This document shows, piece after piece, positions 37,862 to 46,667 of a stretch of 64,000 nucleotides of DNA. The stretch lies in the NCBI RefSeq assembly GCF_016313185.1, contig NZ_CP066218.1, positions 2,976,001-3,040,000 on the forward strand, read 5' to 3'. A program made the translations under genes and the position numbers. The notes under the pieces are model-generated. The model ran no database searches, was not told the DNA's origin, and saw only the letters and a list, made by a program, of their open reading frames with translations. Each line of letters begins with the position of its first letter. Position 1 is the first letter of the stretch. Origin of the DNA: Mycolicibacterium baixiangningiae. Its GTDB lineage: Bacteria; Actinomycetota; Actinomycetes; Mycobacteriales; Mycobacteriaceae.

Positions 37862-40022
37862 GATTGCCGGTCCGCCAGCCGCCAGATCGGTTGCGCGGCG
37901 CCGTCGATCGGGATGTCATCCGCTGCGGTGAAGCTGTGGCTGTCGCGCATGGCCTCATAGATCTGGGTGGTCACGTACACGCCGGGTTGCGGCGACCCGC
38001 TCTTCACCTGGTAGGCGAGGTTCACTGCGGCACCCCACATGTCGTAGGCCAGGCTGTTGCGCCCGATCAGACCGCTGATGACGGTGCCGGTGTCGATGCC
38101 GGCCCGCAGTAGCAGCGAACCCCCGGTCTCCTCGTTGAACCGTGCGACGATGTGCTGCATCTCGACCGCGAAATCCACCGTGCGACGGACGTTGTCGAGC
38201 CGCGGCACCGTCAGACCGCAGCTGGCCAGATATCCGTTGTGCAGTGTGCGGATCCGCTCGACACCGAGATTGTCGGCCGCGGCGTCGAATTGCCGCACCA
38301 ACGAATTGACGATGCCGAGCGCCTCGTCGGATGACAACCCCGCGGTGACTTCTTCGAGGCCCTCCAGGTCCGCGAAGATCACGGTGACGTTCTGGTGGTC
38401 CTGGGCGATGGTCTCCTCGCCCTCGCGGTAGCGCGCCACCACCGACTCCGGCATCAGCGAGTGCAGGAGCCGGTCGTTCTCCTTGCGCTGTTCGGTGAGT
38501 AGTTCGTCCTTGATCGCGAGGTTGCGGCTCATTGCATTGAAAGCTGTTGTCAGATCGCCGAATTCGTCGCGGGACTGCACCGGCAGCGTCACGTGGTAGT
38601 CACCGGCGCCGATCTGCTGCGCGCCGGCCTCCAGCCCCGGCGGATCGGCCTGACGAACAGCCGGGACAACAGCATGGCGGCCACGCACACCACGAAGATC
38701 ATCACCACGGTCGAGAGCACCAGGGTTCGGGTGAAGGCGGCCACCGGCGCGAACGCCTCGGACGTGTCGATCTTGGCGACGATCGACCAGTTGAGTCCCG
38801 GCAGGTTGACCGGTGCGTATGCCTGCAGGGTGTCGTGACCGAGATAGTCGGTTTCCACGATGGTGCCGGTCTGGCCGCGCTGCGCCTGCCGGGTCGCCTC
38901 GGTCGCCACCGGCTGCACGAGTGTGGTGCCGCGTTGCCGCAGCGACTGGTCGGCCACCTCGGGCGGGGTGCCCGCGTCCACGACATCACTGCGGAACTGC
39001 TCGGCGTTCTCGAGGAACAGCCGGGAATCCGACCGCATCAGGTCGTCGGGCCCGACCAGGAAGGTCTCCCCGGTGCGGCCCATACCGGCTGATTGCCACT
39101 GCTCGTCGGCCGTCATCATCCGGTTGATCTTCGATACCGGGAACTGCAGCGCGAGCACTCCGTCGACCCGGCCCGCCGACCTCACCGGCGCGACCATCCA
39201 CGCGGTGGGCTCGTCGGCGGGGATGTAGTCCGCGAAGTCGGTGACGCCGACGTAGTCGACGGCGTTGGAGGCCAACGCCTTCTGATACGCGTCGCGCAGG
39301 TCGCCCTCCCGGTACGGGCCGGTGACGATGTTGGTGCCGAGATCGACCCCCTTGTACGCGTTGTAGACGACGTTGCCCCGGGTGTCGAGGAGCAGGGCGT
39401 CCTCGAAACCGAACCGGGTCACGATCTCCCGGAAGTACTCGTTGAACCGCGCGTTCGCCGCCGACCAGGAGCTGCCGTCGCGGACGTCGTCGACCTTGAT
39501 CGCGGCAGTCCAGTCCGGGTACTGCGCCGTGTACTGCGCCTGCAGATACCGCTGGGCGTTCGACGTGGGGATCAGCGCCTCGCTGTCGAGTCGCTGCCCG
39601 GTCTGCTCGAACTTCGCCTCGGCGAACGGGCCGCGGTAGTAGTCGTCGATCGACTGCTGTTGCTGCGGGCTGATGGTGGCGTCGGCCAGCTCGTCGAACG
39701 CCGGTGTGAAGGCGGCGAGCGCCTCGGTCGTCGTGGCGCCGCGGGTGTAGACGATCAGCGAGTTCTTCAGGTCGCTGAACTCCGCCTCGAGCTGGCGGGA
39801 CTGCGCCCCGCGGAGCTCGGTCAGTGCGTCGAAGACCGACGTGCGCAGCGACGAACGCCCGGACTGATAACCGATGAACCCGACGACCGCGGCGGACAGG
39901 ATGCTGGTCACCAACAGCATGATCAGCAATTTGGACTGGATGCTCACCCGTGACAGCACGGGTGCGCGCAGCCGGGCGAATGGTGCGGGTGAATCGTGCG
40001 GCGGCTCGTCGCGCGTCGTCAT
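37858..40022 (-). pseudogene. Cache-HAMP-adenylate/guanylate cyclase-like receptor, frameshifted
   Basis: Residues from ATG 40022 form a basic N-terminus, a first membrane helix (LLIMLLVTSILSAAVVGFIG), a roughly 330-residue extracellular Cache-type sensor, and a second membrane helix (VVMIFVVCVAAMLLSRLFVR). The frame then breaks at the C-run near 38635-38643 and ends at 38589. HAMP (LEAGAQQIGAGDYHVTLPVQ) and a class III cyclase domain continue in another frame to 37858. One missing or two extra bases explain it. The cyclase domain lacks key residues: metal Asp2 is Asn (RTLHNGYLASCG), the purine Lys is Arg and the transition-state Arg is Gln (AVNLAYQVKSG). It may be a pseudogene, a sequencing error or a catalytically silent sensor. 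Confidence 0.8.
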
Positions 40023-40115
40023 CGATTCCCTTCTGGCCTGACCGCACCGGGTCCGGGCCAGCCACGACACTAGCGGCAAACTCGTCTGACAGCGATGAAT
40101 TGCCTCGCGGCCGGG

Positions 40116-40121
40116 TAGTCA
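40116..40121 (+). promoter_or_regulatory. Possible leaderless -10 for the DUF1810 gene
   Basis: TAGTCA ends exactly 6 nt before GTG 40128. The last base departs from TANNNT, but no Shine-Dalgarno is present and the spacing equals that of other leaderless genes in the window. Confidence 0.3.
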
Positions 40122-40127
40122 GCAGTG

Positions 40128-40562
40128 GTGACCGACTCGTCCGATGACCCATTCGACCTGCAACGCTTCGTCGACGCCCAGGAACCGGTTTACGACACCG
40201 TGATCGGAGAGCTGCGCGCCGGACGTAAACGCTCGCACTGGATCTGGTTCGTCTTCCCGCAGCTGCGCGGCCTCGGCCGCAGTGCCACCGCACAGCACTA
40301 CGGCATCGCCTCCCGCGAGGAAGCCGTCGCCTATCTGGCGCACGACCTGCTCGGACCGCGCCTTCGGGAGTGCACCCGTCTGGTGCTCGCCATCGAGGGC
40401 CGATCCATCGGTGAGGTGTTCGGCTCGCCCGACGATCTCAAGGTGCGCTCGTCGATGACGCTCTTCGCCCGCTGTACGGGCGACAACGCCGATTTCCTCG
40501 GTGTTCTCGACAAGTTCTACGGCGGTGCGGAGGATCCGGCGACCGTCGAGCGGCTGACCTGA
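40128..40562 (+). CDS. DUF1810 family protein (Rv1873-type)
   Basis: A 144-145-residue helical cytosolic protein of the DUF1810 family. FDLQRFVDAQEPVYDTVIGE, GRKRSHWIWFVFPQLRGLG, AYLAHDLLGPRLRECTRLVL and SSMTLFARCTGDNADFLGVL are the conserved blocks. It corresponds to M. tuberculosis Rv1873, a protein of known fold but unknown function. Two adjacent GTG codons (40125, 40128) may start it; 40128 fits a leaderless transcript. It ends 4 bp before the convergent fusion gene. Confidence 0.88.
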   Translation: MTDSSDDPFDLQRFVDAQEPVYDTVIGELRAGRKRSHWIWFVFPQLRGLGRSATAQHYGIASREEAVAYLAHDLLGPRLRECTRLVLAIEGRSIGEVFGSPDDLKVRSSMTLFARCTGDNADFLGVLDKFYGGAEDPATVERLT

Positions 40563-40566
40563 CGGC

Positions 40567-42405
40567 TCAGCTGGGTGCGATGACCACCCAGCCGTTAGGC
40601 GGCACGGTCACCTGGTCGCGTTCCTCGGGTGGGGGCGCCCCGGAGCCGGAGATCACCCGCCCGCGGGCCCGGCCGGCGTCCCGCAGGGCCAGCTTCAAGG
40701 GTTCCTCGGCGTCGATGTTGAGCGCGACGATCAGCGCATCGTCGCCGTTGCGGGTCTCGTAGACGTAGTGGCGGTTGTCGAGCGTCACCGGGGAGGTCAC
40801 CGCGCGGTGCAGCCACGGGTGTCTGCGGCGGAGCCCGATCAGGTGCTGGTGCAGACGGAACACGTCGTTATCCACCTCGTCGGGCGCGCTGAACTCCGGC
40901 CGCACGGCGTCGTCGCCACCCGCGCGGTCCTCCTTGACGCCTCGCAGTCCGAGTTCGTCACCGGCGTACACGCTCGGCACGCCGCCGAGGGTGAACAGCA
41001 GCACCAGTGCGTGTCCGACGTGGCGGGGGTCGGTCATCCGGCTGGCGATGCGGGTGACGTCGTGGTTGCCGACGAACGTCAGCGGGGCGAACTGCTCGAC
41101 GAAGGCGTTGTGGCGCTTCAACGCCCAGTCGAGTTCGTGGAAGTTGCCGTCGTTGAGGCTGCTCCACACCGCCTTCCACAGTTCGTACTGGGTCACCGAA
41201 TCGAATCCGGCGCTCACCCACTGCGCGTAGTCGCCGTGGATGACCTCGCCGACGAACCACGCATCCGGATGCGCCTGCCGTACGCGGGGAAGCACCTCGG
41301 ACCAGAACCGCTCGGGCACCGCGTAGGCGGCGTCGAGTCGCCAGCCGTCGGCCCCGCGGGCCAGCCAGTGCGACATCACCTCGACCGTGTAGTCGGCGAC
41401 GGCGGGGTTGCGGTGGTCGAGGGCGATCAGGTCGCCGTGACCCTCGAAGTTGCCGAACCCTTTGCGGCCCCGCCGAAACCACGCCGACGCAGGGCTGTCA
41501 GGGCCGCCGTCGAGCGCCTCGCGGTAGCGCGGGAAGTCGGTGCCGACGTGGTTGAAGACGCCGTCGAGCAGAACACGCAATCCGCGTCGGTGCGCCTCGC
41601 CGACCAGCAGGTCGAAATCGGCGTCGTCGCCGAGGCGCGGGTCGATGTGGAAGTGGTCGGTGGTGTCGTACCCGTGGGTGCGCGAGGCGAAGATCGGGCC
41701 GAGCGCGATACCGGAGGCGCCGAGGGTGATGGCGTGGTCGAGCCAGTCGACGATGCGGCGCAACCGGTGCTCGCCGGGAGTCGGTGCGGGGTCGGCGGGG
41801 AAGGCGCCGACGAATCCGAGCGGATAGAGGTGCCACCAGATCGCATGCGAGACCCACTCCGGCGGAGATCCGGGTGCCGGCGCGTCCTCGCGTGGAGGCT
41901 CCGCGTCCTCGCGTGGAGGCTCCGCGTCCGGCTGGAACTTCGCGGCGTAGAGCGCTTTCATGGTGTCGGTGAACTCGGGGACCGGCCCGTCGACCGGTAC
42001 ACCGGGTGCGACGTCGCCGATCGGCAGGGGAGTCACCGGCGGCGCGGGCGCTCCCCACTCGGCCAGCCACCCGCTCAGCTGTGCGGACGAGGCGGCGTAG
42101 ACGATGCGGCCCAGGCCCACCCAGGCGTGCGCGGCGGCGCACATCGGACAGTGTTCGCCGGAGGTGTAAACCGTTGCGGCGGCGCGGTCGGCGGTGCTCA
42201 GGTTCTCCACCGCCCACTTGGCGATGGCGAACTCGGGGTGGCGGGTGTGGTCCCCGCCGCTGACCCGGTTGTGGTCGGCGAAGCGGACCTGCCCGGCGCC
42301 GTCGACGAGGACCGATCCGAACGGTTCGTCACCGGTGTCGAGCGCCTGCCCGGCGAGTTCCACGCAGCGGTGGAGGTGTTCGCGGTCCGAGTCACTGAGC
42401 GCCAC
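40567..42405 (-). CDS. Nucleoside/guanine deaminase fused to a GH13 alpha-amylase domain
   Basis: A single 612-residue frame joins two complete enzymes. Residues of about 1-160 are a cytidine-deaminase-fold nucleobase deaminase with zinc site H56 (with E58, in TRHPEFAIAKWA) and C86/C89 (SGEHCPMCAAAH). Residues of about 183-612 are a GH13 barrel with all four conserved regions: D281-N285-H286 (LLDGVFNHVG), R356 and nucleophile D358 (GWRLDAAYAV), acid/base E387 (WFVGEVIHGDYAQW) and N447-H448-D449 (FVGNHDVTRI). A short linker carries a 7-residue repeat (AEPPRED twice) from a 21-bp tandem DNA repeat. No internal stop or ribosome site was found at the junction. It lies 31 bp after the TPR gene. 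Confidence 0.88.
   Translation of the reverse strand: MALSDSDREHLHRCVELAGQALDTGDEPFGSVLVDGAGQVRFADHNRVSGGDHTRHPEFAIAKWAVENLSTADRAAATVYTSGEHCPMCAAAHAWVGLGRIVYAASSAQLSGWLAEWGAPAPPVTPLPIGDVAPGVPVDGPVPEFTDTMKALYAAKFQPDAEPPREDAEPPREDAPAPGSPPEWVSHAIWWHLYPLGFVGAFPADPAPTPGEHRLRRIVDWLDHAITLGASGIALGPIFASRTHGYDTTDHFHIDPRLGDDADFDLLVGEAHRRGLRVLLDGVFNHVGTDFPRYREALDGGPDSPASAWFRRGRKGFGNFEGHGDLIALDHRNPAVADYTVEVMSHWLARGADGWRLDAAYAVPERFWSEVLPRVRQAHPDAWFVGEVIHGDYAQWVSAGFDSVTQYELWKAVWSSLNDGNFHELDWALKRHNAFVEQFAPLTFVGNHDVTRIASRMTDPRHVGHALVLLFTLGGVPSVYAGDELGLRGVKEDRAGGDDAVRPEFSAPDEVDNDVFRLHQHLIGLRRRHPWLHRAVTSPVTLDNRHYVYETRNGDDALIVALNIDAEEPLKLALRDAGRARGRVISGSGAPPPEERDQVTVPPNGWVVIAPS
41881..41922. repeat. 21-bp tandem repeat in the fusion linker
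   Basis: Two identical 21-bp units (41881-41901 and 41902-41922) followed by a partial third encode the minus-strand AEPPRED heptad repeat. They lie exactly between the deaminase and amylase domains. Confidence 0.9.
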
Positions 42406-42436
42406 AGGCCGGAGTCTACGCAGCGCGCGTGGCCCT

Positions 42437-44146
42437 TCAGGAGGGGCAGCAGCCGTCGGCGATGTCGAGCCGGCACGCGCAGGAGGCGTTGATCGGCACG
42501 TCAGCGCGAGCCGCGGCCAGGCTGAGTTGCTGGCCGATGATGGCGGCCTCCGCGGTGCGGCCCAGCCGCTGCAGGCATTCGTGGTAGCCGTGCAGGCTCC
42601 ACACGTTGCCCGGGTGCTGCGAGGACCGGCTCAGTTCGGGGTCGAGGCCGAGGTCGGCGGCGTACACGGCGGCCGCTTCCTCGACGCGGCCCTGGTCGAG
42701 CAGCAGCGCCCCGTACGCGTGGCGGGTGGGCTGCATCCAGCCCCAGGGTTCGTCGTAGGGCAACGAGTCGTCCAACTCGATCGCACGCCGCAGATGGTTG
42801 AAGGCCTCATCGAATCTTCCTGCCCGGTAATCGATCTCACCGTCGAGCATGGCCTCGGCGACGGCCAGGATGTCGCGGCTGGTGTTGTTGAACAGGTAGC
42901 GGGACTCCGGGATGCGGGCATACGCGGCGGCGAAGGCCTCGCGCTCCGCACGGGCCTGGTCGAGGTGACCTTTCGCGGCGTGGGCGACGCCGCGCCCGTA
43001 GTGGACGGTCGCGGTGGTGGTGCAGTAGAGCGCCTGATCGTCCGGCAGCGGTTCGGCGATCAGCTCGTCCCAGCGGCCGAACCGGATGAGCACGTGCACC
43101 CGCAGCGGGACGAACGCCTCGAGCCAGTCGGCCATCGGCGGGGATTCGATCGCGAGCAGTTCGGGTGTGAGCTGGCCGGCGAGTTCGTCGGCCGCTTGCA
43201 GCGCGATCCGCGACGAACCCTCGAACATCGCCGAGTACACCACGAAGTGCAGATCATGGGCGCGGTAGAGGGAGTAGAAGTTCAGTGGGCCGGCACGGTC
43301 GACGAACTGCCGATCCGCCTCCACGGCAGCGAGATTGGCCGTCACGGAGGACCGGTACTGCCCGCACAGCACGTCGATGTGGCTCGGCATGTGCTGCAGG
43401 TGGCCGGCGTCGGGCACCAGCCCGCGCAACAGGTCGGCGGCGGGGAGCGCGTGTTCGGGGGTCGTTGACATCTCCATGGTGTGCAGGTAGAGGTGCAGCA
43501 CGCCGGGGTGCTCCTGCCCCGCGGACGTGGTGAGCGCGGCGTCGAGGATCGCCTTGGCCGCCACCACCCGCGATCCGGGCGCCGGTTCGCCCGTCCGGGT
43601 GTCCCACAGCGCCCACGCGGTGATGTTGACCAGTGCGTCGGCCGCCAGGGCCTGCACGTCGACATCGTCGGGGTAGGCGGCCGCCAACTCGACCATCGCG
43701 TCGGCGTACGCCGGGTGCCCGTCGTGCAGCGCCTCGGTCTGTCCGGGGTCCTCGACGGGAAACCGGCGCTGCAACGCCTCGATCAGGCCGCGTTCGACGG
43801 CTGATGCGCGGCCGCCGGCAGCGAGCTGCAACTCCATCCGTGCCCGCGCCAGCGACGCCCCGAGATCCACCGGATCGAAGGCCTCCCACGGTTTGTTGTA
43901 GTTGGGTCCGACGGCGTACGCGATACCCCACCGCGCGATAGCCAAATCCCGGTCGAGTTCCAGCGCGCGCTCGAAGCAGCGGACGGCTTCTTCGTGGTTG
44001 AAGGCGTACGCCCAGACCATGCCGCGGTCGAACCACAGCTGCGCTTGCGGTGACGGCGTCTCGACCGGGCGGTGGTACGAGCCGAGGTCGTAGTACGCGC
44101 CGCCGTCGTAGTGGGGCCCCGCGTCACGGCCCAGGGAAATCGTCAT
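42437..44146 (-). CDS. TPR-repeat protein with a Cys-rich C-terminus
   Basis: A 569-residue soluble tetratricopeptide-type protein. AQLWFDRGMVWAYAFNHEEA, VRCFERALELDRDLAIARWG, LHLYLHTMEMSTTPEHALPA and HLQHMPSHIDVLCGQYRSSV are typical of a widespread but poorly studied bacterial TPR family. The protein ends with NASCACRLDIADGCCPS, five Cys within 17 residues, unusual for this family and suggestive of metal or disulfide chemistry. ATG 44146 follows GGAG with good spacing; a TTG at 44209 would add an unlikely extension. It precedes the deaminase-amylase fusion by 31 bp. Confidence 0.82.
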   Translation of the reverse strand: MTISLGRDAGPHYDGGAYYDLGSYHRPVETPSPQAQLWFDRGMVWAYAFNHEEAVRCFERALELDRDLAIARWGIAYAVGPNYNKPWEAFDPVDLGASLARARMELQLAAGGRASAVERGLIEALQRRFPVEDPGQTEALHDGHPAYADAMVELAAAYPDDVDVQALAADALVNITAWALWDTRTGEPAPGSRVVAAKAILDAALTTSAGQEHPGVLHLYLHTMEMSTTPEHALPAADLLRGLVPDAGHLQHMPSHIDVLCGQYRSSVTANLAAVEADRQFVDRAGPLNFYSLYRAHDLHFVVYSAMFEGSSRIALQAADELAGQLTPELLAIESPPMADWLEAFVPLRVHVLIRFGRWDELIAEPLPDDQALYCTTTATVHYGRGVAHAAKGHLDQARAEREAFAAAYARIPESRYLFNNTSRDILAVAEAMLDGEIDYRAGRFDEAFNHLRRAIELDDSLPYDEPWGWMQPTRHAYGALLLDQGRVEEAAAVYAADLGLDPELSRSSQHPGNVWSLHGYHECLQRLGRTAEAAIIGQQLSLAAARADVPINASCACRLDIADGCCPS

Positions 44147-44292
44147 GCCGTCTCCAGCCCGTCGCACGTCACCGTCTGAGTGTGACGGCTCTCCAGGGGA
44201 GAACGTCAAGACGGGGCTCGAGTTTCATCCGACACGAATCACGAGAGGTCGTCGATCAGCTGACGCGGCGGTGGTGTGAACCACACCGCGAT

Positions 44293-44342
44293 CAGACGCA
44301 GAATCGCGTCATCGGGCCCATGGCACCGCGATTCTGTGTCTG
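44293..44342 (-). repeat. Palindromic element after the NCS2 permease
   Basis: CAGACGCAGAATCGCG (44293-44308) and CGCGATTCTGTGTCTG (44327-44342) pair with a single G-T wobble around an 18-nt GC-rich loop. It begins 20 bp after the minus-strand stop at 44362, so it probably terminates the biuret operon. It shares the CAGACGCA core with the palindrome after lon. Confidence 0.7.
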
Positions 44343-44361
44343 CTCGGCGGGATGGGCAGCG

Positions 44362-45954
44362 TCAGTGGCCGGCCACGACGTCGCTTTCGTCGATCACCGT
44401 CGGCTCGTTGGCGCCCGGCAGGAAAGCGCAGGCGGCGCAGACGATTCCGAAGAACACGTAGCCGAGTGCCACCTGGGGGCTGGCCGCCCACGCGACCTGC
44501 GGCGCATGGATGAGCCCGATGAACGACAGCACAGCGCCGACCGCCGAGGCGATCGCGGCGTAGCTGAACTTCTTCTCCAGGATGAAGGTCACCATCGCGC
44601 CGAGGATCAATCCGACCAGCACCGCACCTTCACCGAGGGTCTTGAGGCCCTCGTACACCACGCCCGCGCCGTTCAGCGCCTCCATCCCGACCTCGGCCGC
44701 CGAGGTCCCGGCCGCGTTGAGCGCGTTGTCGATCAGGCCGTGTGCCCACTGCGCGAGGTTGGGCAGCAGCGCGGCCACCACGGCGACCGCATGCAGTCGC
44801 GGCACCGCCTGGAACGCCTGGGCGCCGATCAGCAGACCGATGTAGAGCAGGATCGGAACGATGGCGGGCACCGGCAGCAGCGCGTCGAGCACTCCGAAAA
44901 GCCCTATGAAACAAAGGATTCCGATCACCACGCCGCCGGCCAGTGAATACCCGGCCCGCCCGCCCGCGTCCTTCCAGCCGGGGTGGCCGATGTACACCGC
45001 GGGCGGGAACGGCGACCCGAATGCGGAGCCGATCACCGCACCGGCGCCATCGGCCAGCAGCACGCTGCGCAGGTTGAAGTTGTCTCCGGCGGCGGCCGCG
45101 CTCTCGACGTTGCTCATCGCCTCGGTGAAGTTGTAGACGCCCAGCGGGATGGCCGTGCCGAGCAGCGGCGCGAGATCGGCGAGGCCGGCCCACAGCAGGT
45201 CGAGCCGCAGGTCAGGGATGCCGATCGCGATGTCGGAGACCGCCTGGCCGACGTCGGGAGCCGACATGTATCCACCGGCCCAACCGATGGCGGTGCCGAC
45301 GAGCAGCGCCACCAGGCCGATCGGGATGTTGCCCGGCACCTTCACGTCGGTGAAGAAGCCGATGAGGATGATGGCGAGCACCGGCAGCCCGATCCACGCC
45401 GCCTCCCACATCTGTGCGGCCGGTCGCATCGAGATGAAGGTGATCGAGATACCCGCCAACGTGCCGAGCATGGCCGCCCGCGGTGTCAGCTTGCGGATGT
45501 GGGGCCCGACGAACGCGCCGATCATCACGATGACGCCGATCAGGAACGCCCACGCCAGTCCGGCCTGCCATGCCTGGATCGGGTCCTCGGTGTTGAGGTA
45601 CACCGGCAGCATGACGACGAACACCACGATGAACATGTGCGGGACGCTGGGACCGTAGGGCAGCGCGGTCACATCGTCGCGGTTCTCACGGCGCGCGAGC
45701 CGGCGCGCCAGGAACGTGTAGTAAAGGTTCCCCAGGATCAACGCGACGCCGAGCGCGGGCAACACGGTGCCCAGCACGTCACCGGCAGGCACTGAGATCA
45801 CGCCGATCATCAGGCCGGTCAGGGTGAGCACGTTGACCAGGATGTTGAACCCGAGACCGAAGAAGGCGTTGAGGTCGCCGCGGGTCCACCACGGGACGGA
45901 GAGCGGTTCGGCCGGCGCGGGTTGGGCGGGCGGGTCGGTCACGTCTGCGCTCAT
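44362..45954 (-). CDS. NCS2/uracil-xanthine-type permease family protein
   Basis: A 530-residue polytopic membrane protein with about twelve to fourteen hydrophobic segments. FFGLGFNILVNVLTLTGLMI, DVTALPYGPSVPHMFIVVF, IPLGVYNFTEAMSNVESAAA and GSPFPPAVYIGHPGWKDAGG resemble the AzgA/NCS2 purine-pyrimidine permease superfamily. It starts 10 bp after the biuret-hydrolase stop and is the last gene of that operon. The substrate could be biuret, urea-derived or a nucleobase; context favours a nitrogenous ring or biuret. Confidence 0.85.
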   Translation of the reverse strand: MSADVTDPPAQPAPAEPLSVPWWTRGDLNAFFGLGFNILVNVLTLTGLMIGVISVPAGDVLGTVLPALGVALILGNLYYTFLARRLARRENRDDVTALPYGPSVPHMFIVVFVVMLPVYLNTEDPIQAWQAGLAWAFLIGVIVMIGAFVGPHIRKLTPRAAMLGTLAGISITFISMRPAAQMWEAAWIGLPVLAIILIGFFTDVKVPGNIPIGLVALLVGTAIGWAGGYMSAPDVGQAVSDIAIGIPDLRLDLLWAGLADLAPLLGTAIPLGVYNFTEAMSNVESAAAAGDNFNLRSVLLADGAGAVIGSAFGSPFPPAVYIGHPGWKDAGGRAGYSLAGGVVIGILCFIGLFGVLDALLPVPAIVPILLYIGLLIGAQAFQAVPRLHAVAVVAALLPNLAQWAHGLIDNALNAAGTSAAEVGMEALNGAGVVYEGLKTLGEGAVLVGLILGAMVTFILEKKFSYAAIASAVGAVLSFIGLIHAPQVAWAASPQVALGYVFFGIVCAACAFLPGANEPTVIDESDVVAGH

Positions 45955-45964
45955 CTCAGGCTCC

Positions 45965-46657
45965 TCACACGGCGGTGGTGGTCAGGGCGTGCAGCGCCGG
46001 GATGACGGCAGCAGTGTCGGCGACCCAGCCGAAAATGCCGCCTTGCGCCTTGATCATCTCCAGCCCGATGCGCTGGAACTCGGGGAAATACGAACCGACA
46101 CAATCGGATACGACCAGGCACTCGTAGCCACGGTCGTTGGCCTCGCGGGTGGTGGTGTGGACGCACACCTCGGTGGTGACGCCGGTGACGAGAAGCTGGG
46201 TGATCCCCGCCGCGTCCAGGATGTCCTGCAGGCCGGTGGCGTAGAACGCTCCCTTGCCGGGTTTGTCGATGACGACTTCGCCTGGGATGGGGGCGAGTTC
46301 GTCGACGATGTCGTGGCCGTACTCGCCGCGGATGAGGATGCGCCCGTAACGGCCGGGATCGCCGATGCGTTTCTCCGGGGCGCCGCGGTGGAGTTTGGCC
46401 GGCGGGCAGTCCGACAGGTCAGGCCGGTGGCCTTCACGGGTGTGGATCACCATCACCCCGGCCGCCCGCGCGGCGGCGATCAGGGCGGCCAGCGGCGGCA
46501 CCACCTCGAGCAGCAGGCCGACGTCGTTGCCGAGGCTCTCCCCGAATCCGCCGGGCAGCAGGAAGTCTCGCTGCATGTCGATGACGATGAGCGCCGTCCT
46601 GCCCGCCGTCAGCGGGAAGGGCGTCGGTTCGGCCGGGATGTCGACGGTCTGGCTCAC
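45965..46657 (-). CDS. Biuret hydrolase-like isochorismatase-family amidohydrolase
   Basis: A 230-residue cysteine hydrolase. The catalytic triad is visible: Asp in [16 protein letters not shown], Lys in [15 protein letters not shown], and Cys in [32 protein letters not shown] and [17 protein letters not shown] match, from memory, the biuret hydrolase BiuH of Rhizobium. It would turn biuret into allophanate and ammonia. The allophanate hydrolase gene ends 10 bp upstream, which strengthens the assignment. Translation starts at GTG 46657. Confidence 0.87.
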   Translation of the reverse strand: MSQTVDIPAEPTPFPLTAGRTALIVIDMQRDFLLPGGFGESLGNDVGLLLEVVPPLAALIAAARAAGVMVIHTREGHRPDLSDCPPAKLHRGAPEKRIGDPGRYGRILIRGEYGHDIVDELAPIPGEVVIDKPGKGAFYATGLQDILDAAGITQLLVTGVTTEVCVHTTTREANDRGYECLVVSDCVGSYFPEFQRIGLEMIKAQGGIFGWVADTAAVIPALHALTTTAV

Positions 46658-46667
46658 GCGCGCGCTC

